The position numbers and the translations under genes are program-made. A DNA stretch of 7,795 nucleotides from an uncultured bacterium (lineage in GTDB: Bacteria; Edwardsbacteria; AC1; EtOH8), in the NCBI GenBank assembly GCA_937958665.1, contig CALGNM010000090.1:1-7795 (forward strand), in the 5' to 3' direction. Position 1 is the first letter of the stretch. Each line of letters begins with the position of its first letter. Positions 1-6,519 of the stretch are shown here, one piece after another. The notes beneath the pieces were generated by a model. That model did not search any database. It saw only the letters and a program-made list of their open reading frames with translations, and was not told the origin of the DNA.

Positions 1-49
1 ACGAGATCTTATTCGGTGACTGGAGTTCAGACGTGTGCTCTTCCGATCT
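1..49. other. Illumina P7-side library adapter (not genomic)
   Basis: The first 49 bases are not organismal DNA. Positions 1-7 match the end of the P7 flow-cell sequence (ACGAGAT). Positions 8-15 are an 8-nt index (CTTATTCG as written). Positions 16-49 are the TruSeq read-2 primer region, starting GTGACTGGAGTTC and ending GCTCTTCCGATCT. Read on the minus strand in the frame of the neighbouring glycosyltransferase, the adapter encodes the familiar artefact peptide DRKSTRLNSSH. Any protein model running below position 50 is therefore false at its end. Confidence 0.98.
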
Positions 50-960
50 CTCTCCCGGTGGGGCAGGAAGCCCGGGAAATAAACCCGATCCTGCATCCCC
101 AACGATTTTACCAATAGTTGATCCTGGCGACGGTGGGCCCCGGCCAGGGCCACTCTGATCGTGGCGAAGATCTCGGGGTTCTTCGCCCGGATCAGGGCCA
201 GGGCCCTGAGCAGCGGCTCGGGGCTTCTTTTCTCCACGAAGGTACCGGTATAGGCGATCAGAAATTCCGGAGATTTTTTACTCGGGGCCGGGGGGAAATC
301 GGACGGATCGAAGCCCTGGGGCAGCAGACGGAATTTATCCCGCCCGGCCTGGGGATGCCTCTGTTGCAGGGCGTCCAGGATCTCCTGATTGACGGCGGTC
401 ACCCGGTCGGCCCCGGCCAGCACCTTGTCCTCCAGCCCCAGGTCGAGCTTTCGGTGCCAGGGGCTGGCGTAGGCCGCCAGCGGGTTGCCGGTCCAGTCGT
501 CCCGGAAGTCGCAGACCAGCGGCCGGCCGGTTTTGGCCTTCAGCCGGAGGGCGGCCAGATGCGAAGAGAAGGGCGGGGCGGTGGAGTAGATGGCGTCCAC
601 CGGGGCGGCCTGGCAGATTTCGCGACCCTTTCGGACCGCGAAGGGGATCCAGCCCAGCTTGTTGTCGGGCAGAAACAGCCGGTTGGCCAGGGCCACCCAG
701 CCCCGTCGGGCGGCGGCGATAGGCCGCTGGCCTTTGGGGGAGAGGAACAGGGGGTCCAGGGAGAAGGTGCGATGGATCTCGGCCCGGGAAACCTCGTCCA
801 TCAGGCCGGGGTCATAGCCGTAACTGCCGCGAGCCGCTACGGTCAACACCACCGGTTGCCAGCCGAACTCGGGCAGGTATTTGACGAACTTCAAGGTCCG
901 CTGGACCCCGCTCATGCCGAAGGGCGGGAAATAATAGCTGAGGACCAGCAGGCTCCTCAT
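50..960 (-). CDS. GT4-type glycosyltransferase, C-terminus cut by contig end
   Basis: Probable retaining glycosyltransferase with a GT-B fold, family GT4, moving a sugar from a nucleotide donor onto a cell-surface glycan or lipid-linked precursor at the inner face of the membrane. Translating the minus strand from ATG at 958-960 gives an open frame of 303 residues down to the adapter. The N-terminus carries SYYFPPFGMSGVQR (residues 8-21), typical of WbuB-like GT4 proteins that begin with a glycine-rich acceptor loop. YSTAPPFSSH lies at about 125 and DFRDDW at 151-156. The C-terminal donor-binding lobe opens with YTGTF at about 237-241. Full-length relatives are about 400-430 residues, so roughly a quarter, including the nucleotide-sugar-binding E-x7-E region, is missing. 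The start overlaps the stop of the upstream epimerase gene (ATGA at 957-960) and has no clear Shine-Dalgarno, so translation probably depends on coupling. Acceptor and sugar cannot be told from the sequence. Confidence 0.88.
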
Positions 961-2033
961 CGGACCAGCCGCTTTTCCAGTTGCTGGACGATTCTCCGGG
1001 CGGCATCGCCCCGGCCGTAAAGGGCGGGATGGGAGGCGGGGCGGCGCAGTTTCTCCAGGGCCGCCAGAATGGCCCGGGGGTCGGCCCCCACCAGTTGGTT
1101 CCAGCCGGCCTTGACGGTCTCCACCCATTCCGTCTCGCTGCGGGCGGTCAGGCAGGGGGTTTTAAGCAGGTAGGCCTCCTTCTGGATCCCGCCGGAGTCG
1201 GTGATCACCGCCAGGGCCCTCGATTGCAGGGCCAGCGATTCGGCGTAGCCTTGGGGGGCGATCAGTCTGACCTGCTGAGAATTCATTAGTTTATTCCACA
1301 GCGGGGTCTTTTTCAGCCGGGCCGCGGTGCGGGGGTGGACCGGGAACACCACCGGGCGGTTCGAACGAAGCAGGGCCCGGACTATGCCCGACAGGTTGGC
1401 CGGATGGTCTGTGTTTTCCGCCCGGTGGATGGTGACGAACAGATATCCCCGGTCGGGCAGGGACAGCTTCTGGACCATTTGTTTGACTTTGGGGGGCGGC
1501 GGCAGCAGCTGTTTCAAGGCATCGTGCATGATGTCGCCCACCAGGCACAGGCCCCGGGTGATCCCCTCCCGCCGTAAATTATCGATGGCCGTCCTGGTGG
1601 AGCAGAGATGGATGTCCGCCAGATGGTCGGCCACCACCCGGTTGACCTCCTCGGGCATCCGGCGGTTGAAGCTGCGCATGCCGGCCTCGATGTGGGCCAG
1701 GGGGATGTGCAGCTTGGCCGCGGTCAGGGCCCCGGCCAGGGTGGAGTTGGTGTCGCCGAAGATGATCACCGCTTCAGGCCGCTCCTTGAGGACCACTGGC
1801 TCCAGGCGGGAAAGCATGGCGGCGGTCTGGGCCCCGTGGGAGCCGGAGCCCACCTCCAGGTTGTGGTCGGGCCGGGGGATGCCCATCTCCCGGAAGAACT
1901 GCTCCGACATGCCATAGTCGTAATGCTGGCCGGTATGGACCAGCACCTCACGGTGCCGGCGGCGCAATTCCTTGGAGAGCGGGGCAGCCTTGATGAACTG
2001 GGGCCGGGCCCCGATGATGGTCAAAAATTTCAT
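957..2033 (-). CDS. wecB: Non-hydrolysing UDP-GlcNAc 2-epimerase (WecB/MnaA/WbpI family)
   Basis: Cytoplasmic enzyme of 358 residues that, in its family, interconverts UDP-GlcNAc and UDP-ManNAc for surface polysaccharide synthesis. The length is close to the usual 360-380, so the gene is complete. Visible motifs are GARPQFIK (8-15), HTGQHYD (33-39), GDTNS (93-97), HIEAGMRS (114-121), MPEEVNR (126-132), TIHRAEN (201-207), PVHPRT (231-236) and TDSGGIQKEA (278-287). Residues D94, E116, E128 and H203 fall where E. coli WecB has its catalytic D95, E117, E131 and H213. The loop between E116 and E128 is two residues shorter than in E. coli WecB and reads RSFNRRMPEE, a form I recall from WbpI/WlbD-type epimerases acting on UDP-2,3-diacetamido-glucuronate, so the exact substrate is open. 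A PPPP run lies at 178-181. The ATG at 2031-2033 overlaps the TGA of the propeller gene. The frame stays open far upstream, but that part is an out-of-frame shadow of the propeller gene. Confidence 0.94.
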   Translation of the reverse strand: MKFLTIIGARPQFIKAAPLSKELRRRHREVLVHTGQHYDYGMSEQFFREMGIPRPDHNLEVGSGSHGAQTAAMLSRLEPVVLKERPEAVIIFGDTNSTLAGALTAAKLHIPLAHIEAGMRSFNRRMPEEVNRVVADHLADIHLCSTRTAIDNLRREGITRGLCLVGDIMHDALKQLLPPPPKVKQMVQKLSLPDRGYLFVTIHRAENTDHPANLSGIVRALLRSNRPVVFPVHPRTAARLKKTPLWNKLMNSQQVRLIAPQGYAESLALQSRALAVITDSGGIQKEAYLLKTPCLTARSETEWVETVKAGWNQLVGADPRAILAALEKLRRPASHPALYGRGDAARRIVQQLEKRLVR

Positions 2034-4177
2034 CTTACGATCACCAGTTTGCAGATGGCGGTCGGTCGCTCCTCCGTCTGGATGCGGCACAGATAGATCC
2101 CGGAGGCCGGAGGGCGGGTGAACTGGGTCTGGGGCCTGATGACCAGGGTGTGGGCCGGGGCGGCCGGCCCGCGGAAGGTGCCGCAGTGCCGTCCGTCCAA
2201 GGTGTAGAAGTCCACCCGGGCCTCCGAGGGCAGGTTGCTTAGATAGAGCAGGCCGCTCCGGCCCAGGTCCAGCGGGTTGGGGGCCAGGTGGACGGCCGGC
2301 TCCATCCGGGTGGAGAGGGCGTTGTGCCTGAGCCGGCTCAGGCCGCGCGAGGTGGCTATATAGATATCGTCTCCTGAAGCATTGGCCGGAGAGGCCAGCA
2401 CCTTGATAATGTCGTTGCTTATCAGCCCGCCTCCGGCTTCCTGCGCGAAATAGCTCCACCGGCCGTTCCACTGGCGACAGCTCAGACCCCGGTCGGTGCC
2501 GACCCACAGGTTGTCCGACCGATCGCCGGCCAGGGAGCGGATGTTGTTGGACAACAGGGGGCTGTCCTCGGCCCCGTAGCGGGTGAAACGGCTGCCGTCG
2601 AAGCAGAACAGGCCGTTGTCGGTGCCCACCCACAGGTTGTCCTGCCGGTCCAGCCACAGGGCGGAGACGTAGTTGCTGGCCAGCCCGTTGGCAGGAGACC
2701 AGTTGGTCCAGGCGCCGTCCGGGGAGCGCCGGTAGAGCCCGTTGTAGTAGGAGCCGATCCACAGGTTGCCGGAGAAGTCCGGCAGCAGGCAGATGGGATA
2801 GAATTTGTTGGCTGGGGCATAGTAGGCCGTCCAGGAGGAGTCCTGGGGCCAGAACCGGCTGACGGCGTCCACTCCGCTGGGTACATCGTAGTTGATGACG
2901 AACACCCCGTCAGCCCACGGCACGACGCCGCCCACGTAGGGGGTGGGCAGGGGGGTGGGGGAAGAGTAGGAGCGCCAGAGTCCGTCGGGGCTGAGGGAAA
3001 ACAAACCCAGTCCCCAGGTGCCGACCCACAAACTGTTGTCCGGGGTCAGCCCAATGAAGCTGGGCTGGTCGATGGGCCGGCCGGTGCTGGATTGGTCCAA
3101 GTGCTGCCACAGGCCGTTCTGGAGATAGCTCAAGCCGGAGGCGATGGCGGGATACCGGTAGTGGGCCAGCCAAATAACCCCCTGTCCGCTGATGGCCAGG
3201 TCGTTGATGAAGTTCTCCCGGGGGCCGTTGAAGGCCAGGGCTGTCCAGGAGGAGCCATCCAGCCGGGCCACCCCCTTGGCTCCGCCCGACCACAGCCGGC
3301 CGGAATCGTCCCGGGCCAGGGAGAATACATCATATGACGGCAGCCCGGTGCTCAGGTCGCTCAGGATGTTCTGCCGCCAGAGCTTGACCCCGCTATCTGT
3401 CGCCAGCAATATGGAATCGCCCTGACGAACCATGCTCCGCACCGGCCGGTCCAGTCCCGGGATCCTCTGCCAGGATCCGGCGGTCCACTGGACGGCCCCG
3501 TTGGCGCAGCCGAGATAGGTGCCGATGCTGTCCACCATCAGGCTGATGATGTTGGAGGACAGTCCGTCGTAGCTGGCAAAGGTGGACCAGTGGGCGGTGT
3601 CCCGAATGGCCCCCAGGGGCGTCATTTGGGCCAGGCGAACCCCCTGGTCGGTGGCTATCCACAGGGTGTCGTTCCGGGCCGCCAGGGCATTGGTCCGCTC
3701 TCCCAGGGGGTATCCCTGCTGGGCCAGCAGGGCGAACCAGGAATATCCGTCGAAGCAGGACAGGGAGCCAAACCCCCCGGCGAAGATCTTCTGCCCTGAG
3801 GCCGCCAGGCAAAGTATGGTGTCCGAGGCCATCCCATCGTCACGGGAGTATGTCCGCCAGCCGGTGCCGACTGAGTCCAGCCGGGCCAGGCCCCCGCCCA
3901 GGGTCCCCATCCATTTGTTGCGGCGGGAATCGACGGTTATGGAGGAGGCCTCGATATAGGGCAGGCCGTCGACATTGGTGTAGTGGTGGGACAGGGTACC
4001 GCCTTCGGCCAACAGGCAAAAGACCCCGCCCGGGGTGGCCCCCCAGATCAGGTTGGCGCCCGGCTGGACGGCCATCTGTTGGGCCCGGTTGAAGTTGGTA
4101 TAGCTGGTCCATTCCTGGGCCATGGCCGGGTGGCCAATCATCGCCAGGCACGATAGGGCAAGGCAAAGTCGCTTCAT
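2030..4177 (-). CDS. Exported two-component-regulator-type propeller protein with T9SS-like C-terminal domain (PorZ-like layout)
   Basis: Exported protein of 715 residues. It has a signal peptide (K2-R3, hydrophobic core, AMA before Q21). The body, roughly 21-620, is built of Reg_prop-type beta-propeller blades with recurring NLWVGTxxGL, DGLxSNxI and DGSxWTxY patterns. Clear examples are NKWMGTLGGGL, DTLWIATDQGV, GRLWSGGAKGV, NSLWVGTWGLG, GNLWIGSYYNGL and two copies of DNLWVGTD 42 residues apart. There is enough sequence for two propellers. A proline-rich PTPLPTP stretch at about 406-413 may sit between blades or propellers. From H630 the protein changes to a beta-sandwich-like tail (APNP, YLSNLP, VDFYTLDGR, ASGIYLCRI) ending KLVIVR, which resembles T9SS type A sorting domains. 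There is no kinase or DNA-binding part. The layout matches PorZ (about 780 residues: two propellers plus a T9SS-like tail), the T9SS component that binds anionic LPS, but many FCB surface proteins share pieces of it. It is the first gene of an operon with an epimerase and a glycosyltransferase. Confidence 0.9.
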   Translation of the reverse strand: MKRLCLALSCLAMIGHPAMAQEWTSYTNFNRAQQMAVQPGANLIWGATPGGVFCLLAEGGTLSHHYTNVDGLPYIEASSITVDSRRNKWMGTLGGGLARLDSVGTGWRTYSRDDGMASDTILCLAASGQKIFAGGFGSLSCFDGYSWFALLAQQGYPLGERTNALAARNDTLWIATDQGVRLAQMTPLGAIRDTAHWSTFASYDGLSSNIISLMVDSIGTYLGCANGAVQWTAGSWQRIPGLDRPVRSMVRQGDSILLATDSGVKLWRQNILSDLSTGLPSYDVFSLARDDSGRLWSGGAKGVARLDGSSWTALAFNGPRENFINDLAISGQGVIWLAHYRYPAIASGLSYLQNGLWQHLDQSSTGRPIDQPSFIGLTPDNSLWVGTWGLGLFSLSPDGLWRSYSSPTPLPTPYVGGVVPWADGVFVINYDVPSGVDAVSRFWPQDSSWTAYYAPANKFYPICLLPDFSGNLWIGSYYNGLYRRSPDGAWTNWSPANGLASNYVSALWLDRQDNLWVGTDNGLFCFDGSRFTRYGAEDSPLLSNNIRSLAGDRSDNLWVGTDRGLSCRQWNGRWSYFAQEAGGGLISNDIIKVLASPANASGDDIYIATSRGLSRLRHNALSTRMEPAVHLAPNPLDLGRSGLLYLSNLPSEARVDFYTLDGRHCGTFRGPAAPAHTLVIRPQTQFTRPPASGIYLCRIQTEERPTAICKLVIVR
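2492..2516 (-). repeat. Propeller-blade repeat, copy B
   Basis: This 25-bp stretch is identical at 24 of 25 positions to 2618-2642, exactly 126 bp (42 codons) away, inside the propeller gene. It encodes the DNLWVGTD strand of one blade. A more diverged relative lies near 3019-3045 (NSLWVGTW). The identity at DNA level, including third codon positions, suggests a fairly recent blade duplication or strong codon preference. Confidence 0.8.
2618..2642 (-). repeat. Propeller-blade repeat, copy A
   Basis: Partner of the repeat at 2492-2516, with 24 of 25 bases identical at a 126-bp offset. It encodes DNLWVGTD followed by NGL, where the other copy has RGL. Confidence 0.8.
2939..2961 (+). other. Potential G-quadruplex inside the propeller gene
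   Basis: Four G-runs of 5, 3, 6 and 5 bases are separated by loops of only 1, 2 and 1 bases (T, CA, T). This fits the standard intramolecular G-quadruplex pattern very well. The G-rich strand is the template strand of the propeller gene. In that gene the stretch encodes a proline-threonine-rich segment (PTPLPTP), so it may simply be a by-product of CCC/CCN proline codons. Confidence 0.6.
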
Positions 4178-4183
4178 GGCAGA

Positions 4184-4213
4184 ATATTACCCCAAGTGGG
4201 AAGGCAAAGTCAA
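4184..4213 (-). promoter_or_regulatory. Candidate promoter for the propeller-epimerase-GT4 operon
   Basis: Read on the minus strand: TTGACT at 4213-4208, an 18-bp spacer, then TAATAT at 4189-4184. The first hexamer matches the -35 consensus at 5 of 6 positions, and the second matches the -10 consensus at 4 of 6 and fits TAnnnT. Only six bases separate the -10 from the ATG at 4177, so the predicted transcript would start at or next to the A of the start codon (leaderless). No Shine-Dalgarno is present. The spacer contains CCCAAGTGGG (4191-4200), a short inverted repeat CCCA/TGGG that could be an operator half-pair. Confidence 0.5.
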
Positions 4214-4245
4214 TCCATAAATGAGCCAGGTCGCCGCATTCCGCC

Positions 4246-4256
4246 TCCGGTCCGGA
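4246..4256. repeat. 11-bp inverted repeat between divergent promoters
   Basis: TCCGG-T-CCGGA is a perfect palindrome around one central base. It lies between the two candidate -35 elements, 32 bp from the minus-strand one and 11 bp from the plus-strand one. A regulator binding here could act on both operons, but GC-rich DNA produces such short palindromes often, so this is weak. Confidence 0.3.
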
Positions 4257-4267
4257 CACAATATCTA

Positions 4268-4297
4268 TTGAAATGCCAGTCTGTACTGTGATAACAT
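4268..4297 (+). promoter_or_regulatory. Candidate promoter for the reductase-TPR-GT2-rSAM operon
   Basis: TTGAAA at 4268-4273, an 18-bp spacer and TAACAT at 4292-4297. The first hexamer matches the -35 consensus at 5 of 6 positions and the second matches the -10 consensus at 4 of 6. The first ATG is only nine bases after the -10 (a second ATG follows directly), so the 5' leader would be about 0-6 nt. No Shine-Dalgarno precedes the start. The design mirrors the minus-strand promoter. A tandem ATAAC ATAAC (4291-4300) overlaps the -10, and a CAGT/ACTG inverted repeat (4277-4288) lies in the spacer. Confidence 0.5.
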
Positions 4298-4306
4298 AAC
4301 ACTGAT

Positions 4307-5488
4307 ATGATGCCGATAGCCGATTCATACGATGCCGTGGTGGTGGGCGGGGGCCCGGCCGGATCCCTGGCCGCCCGTGAGCTGGCCCGGGCCGGCCACC
4401 GGGTGCTGCTGGCCGAGAAGCACCGCCAGATCGGTTCCCCCTTGTGCTGCGCCGAGGCGGTCAGCCTGAGGAGTCTGGGGCTGTTCATGGAGGCCGATTC
4501 CCGGTGGGTGGCGGCTCCCATCAACGGGGCGGTGCTCTATTCGCCGGACGGCACCGAGGTGGCTGTGCCCTGGAAAGGGGTGGGGGTGGTGCTGGAGCGC
4601 AAGATATTCGACCGTCATCTGGCTGCTTTGGCCGGAGCCGATGGGGCGGAGATTGTGATGGAGGCCGAGGTGGTGGGGGTGAACCTGGCCGGCGGCCGGG
4701 CCGAATCGGTGGAGCTCAAGGTCGGAGCCGAGGTTTGCCGGGTGAAGTGCCGGGTGCTGATCGGGGCCGACGGGGTGGAGTCGCTGGTGGGGGCTTGGGC
4801 CGGACTGGATACCCGGATGGATCCGTCGGAGCTGCACAGCTGTGTTCAGTATCTGATGGCCAACGTGCCGGGGCCCCAGGACATGGTCCGCTTCTGGGTG
4901 GGACGGGAGGTGGCCCCCGGCGGCTATCTGTGGATCTTTCCCAAGGGCGGCGGACTGGCCAATGTGGGGCTGGGCATCGCCCAGGCCCTGGCCGGGGGAA
5001 AGAAGCCCACCCAATTCCTGGACCAGTTCATCTCCCGGCACCTGCCCCAGGCCCGGGTGGTGGAGGCGATGGCCGGAGGGACTCCGGCCCTGGGGTCCGA
5101 TCATCCCCTGGTCAAGGGCAACGTGCTGCTGGCCGGCGATGCCGCCCGGTTGACCGACCCGCTGTCCGGGGCCGGCATCGCCATCGCCATGGCCTCCGGC
5201 CAGCTGGCCGGCCGGCTGGCCTCGGAGTATCTCGTGCGGGAGGATCCGGCCGTCCTCAAGGGCTATCCCGGACAGTGGTGGTCAGGCCCCTGGAAGGATT
5301 TGAAATTTCACCACCGGGTTCGGGAGGTGTTTTTAAAGCTCTCCGATCCCGAGATGGACCGGATCGCCCGGCTGTTGGTTAAGATACTGGAGGGAAGGGA
5401 CCCGGCCCGGATCAATCCCATCGAGGTGGCCAAGACGGTGATCTCCTCCGACCCCGGCCTGCTGTTGCTGGGAAGGCACCTGCTGTGA
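4307..5488 (+). CDS. Geranylgeranyl reductase family FAD-dependent oxidoreductase
   Basis: Complete flavoprotein of 393 residues, within the usual 380-450 of the geranylgeranyl reductase family, whose members saturate isoprenoid chains (archaeal diether lipids, polyprenols, quinone or chlorophyll tails). The N-terminal Rossmann motif is GGGPAG (14-19), ending at E37, which is expected to bind the FAD ribose. The loop GSPLCCAEA at 43-51 holds two adjacent cysteines, C47 and C48, in the region where archaeal members carry a conserved Cys. GADGVES (153-159) is the middle FAD motif. GYLWIFPKG (206-214) is followed by ANVGLG, the substrate-binding signature of archaeal-type members. GDAARLTDPLSGAGI begins at 277 and is the C-terminal FAD motif. 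There is no signal peptide, so it is cytosolic and membrane-associated at most. ATG ATG at 4307-4312 leaves the exact start open by one codon. First gene of its operon. Close alternatives are other group-2 flavoprotein monooxygenases, which I consider less likely given the WxFPKG motif. Confidence 0.92.
   Translation: MMPIADSYDAVVVGGGPAGSLAARELARAGHRVLLAEKHRQIGSPLCCAEAVSLRSLGLFMEADSRWVAAPINGAVLYSPDGTEVAVPWKGVGVVLERKIFDRHLAALAGADGAEIVMEAEVVGVNLAGGRAESVELKVGAEVCRVKCRVLIGADGVESLVGAWAGLDTRMDPSELHSCVQYLMANVPGPQDMVRFWVGREVAPGGYLWIFPKGGGLANVGLGIAQALAGGKKPTQFLDQFISRHLPQARVVEAMAGGTPALGSDHPLVKGNVLLAGDAARLTDPLSGAGIAIAMASGQLAGRLASEYLVREDPAVLKGYPGQWWSGPWKDLKFHHRVREVFLKLSDPEMDRIARLLVKILEGRDPARINPIEVAKTVISSDPGLLLLGRHLL
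5471..5476 (+). promoter_or_regulatory. Shine-Dalgarno of the TPR gene
   Basis: GGAAGG lies eight bases before the GTG at 5485, inside the end of the reductase gene. It supports the GTG start, which is also required for the signal peptide. Confidence 0.6.
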
Positions 5489-6519
5489 GGAGGGCTGTAT
5501 GGCTGGCCACCCTGCTGCCCGGGCTGTTTTTTGGCCCGGCCTCAGCCGGCATCTCCGGGGACTTCGATTTCCGGATCGACCAGGGCCTGGAAATCCTCTA
5601 TCAGGGCGACTATGACAGCTCCTTGGCGGTGTTCGATTCCTTCATCGCAGACCATCCCCAGAACCCGGCGGGCTATTTCTTCAAGGCCGGACTTTACCAG
5701 ACCAGAATGTCGGCTTTCGAAACCGACTGCTGGCTCAAGGAGTACCGGGCGGCGGCCGACAGCGCCCTTCTGCTGTGCGACCGAGCCCTGGCCAGGGATG
5801 GCCGGGACGCCTGGGCCTATTTCTTCCGGGGCGGCACCCGTTCCTACGATGCCGCCTGGGAGGCCCGGCAGGGCAGATATCTGCCGGCCTTCCGGAACGG
5901 GATGGCGGCAGTGTCCGATTTCAAAAGGGCCCGGGAGGCCGACTCGACGCTGTATGACGCCTGCATCGGCATCGGATCCTATCACTACTTTCGGACCAAG
6001 GCCACCAGCATCCTGAAATGGCTGCCCTTCATCGGGGACAACCGGGAGCGGGGCATTGCCGAGATAGGCCTGGCCATAGAGCGGGGCCGCTACTCCCGGG
6101 TGATGGGGCAGAACGCCCTGCTGTGGATCTACACCGATTACGGCAAGGACAAGAAGGCCCTGGAGCTTGGCCGCCAGCTGGAGCAGAGGTATCCCCGGAA
6201 TCCCTTTTTCCACTGGGCGGTGCCGGAATTGCTGTGGCGGCAAAAACGCTGGCCGGAGGCCGAGCTGGCCTATTCCAAACTGCTGGAGATGCTGGACCGG
6301 CAGGCCAATTTGAACAACTACAACCGGGTGGTGGCCTCCTACAAGCTCTCCCGCTGCCTGCTGGAGAACGGCAAATATAGGCAGGCCGAGGAGATGGCCC
6401 GCCGGTCCATCAGCTATCCATTGGACCGGGACAGCGCCCGGAGGCTGGTGAGTGAGAGGCGCCGGGCCCAGGAGGTCATGGAGAAGGCCGCCAAATCAGG
6501 GGGGGAGGGCCGGCCGTGA
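5485..6519 (+). CDS. Secreted TPR-repeat protein of unknown function
   Basis: 344-residue protein starting at GTG, overlapping the reductase stop codon by four bases. The start is fixed by the signal peptide it creates: R2-R3, a hydrophobic stretch to about 18, and ASA before G22. The mature protein is expected in the periplasm or at the outer membrane. It is alpha-helical with TPR-like units. The clearest is about 30-63 (GLEILYQGDYDSSLAVFDSFIADHP), and others cover 200-310 (KALELGRQLEQRYPRNPFF, WPEAELAYSKLLEML, KYRQAEEMARRSI). The centre, about 169-191, holds FRTKATSILKWLPFIGDNRERG, which does not look like a TPR and may be a family-specific core. I recall similar 'YFFKAGL...WLPFIGDNRE' proteins in FCB genomes annotated only as TPR proteins. 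TPRs bind proteins, so a scaffold role beside envelope biosynthesis enzymes is plausible but unproven. The C-terminus is a charged tail rich in R, K and E. Confidence 0.9.
   Translation: MRRAVWLATLLPGLFFGPASAGISGDFDFRIDQGLEILYQGDYDSSLAVFDSFIADHPQNPAGYFFKAGLYQTRMSAFETDCWLKEYRAAADSALLLCDRALARDGRDAWAYFFRGGTRSYDAAWEARQGRYLPAFRNGMAAVSDFKRAREADSTLYDACIGIGSYHYFRTKATSILKWLPFIGDNRERGIAEIGLAIERGRYSRVMGQNALLWIYTDYGKDKKALELGRQLEQRYPRNPFFHWAVPELLWRQKRWPEAELAYSKLLEMLDRQANLNNYNRVVASYKLSRCLLENGKYRQAEEMARRSISYPLDRDSARRLVSERRRAQEVMEKAAKSGGEGRP
6504..6509 (+). promoter_or_regulatory. Shine-Dalgarno of the GT2 gene
   Basis: GGAGGG within a longer G-run (6499-6509) ends six bases before the GTG at 6516. It supports this start rather than a later internal ATG. 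Confidence 0.65.

Noticed and set aside
118-1020. 300-residue open frame on the plus strand opposite the GT4 gene
   Set aside because: It is an antisense shadow in GC-rich DNA. The minus-strand frame has clear GT4 motifs, while this one gives low-complexity G/Q/R-rich protein with no recognisable fold.
1491-1502. PPPP run (residues 178-181) in the epimerase as a regulatory stall site
   Set aside because: Four prolines may call for EF-P, but the run sits in a variable linker between the two lobes and nothing else points to regulation.
2034-2762. N-terminal extension of the epimerase giving a 601-residue protein
   Set aside because: The extra part is the propeller gene read in another frame and is rich in R, P, G and Q. 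The epimerase family begins exactly at the MKFLTIIGARP start at 2033.
2030-4177. Propeller protein as a hybrid two-component sensor kinase
   Set aside because: Reg_prop blades often occur in such sensors, but here the protein ends in a T9SS-like tail with no membrane helix, kinase or response-regulator domain.
4210-4524. Minus-strand frame crossing the intergenic region and the reductase start
   Set aside because: It runs through both candidate promoters and antisense to the FAD motif, and the residues look random.
4325-5104. 259-residue minus-strand frame opposite the reductase gene
   Set aside because: Shadow frame rich in H, P, G and Q. The plus strand carries all FAD-binding motifs in order.
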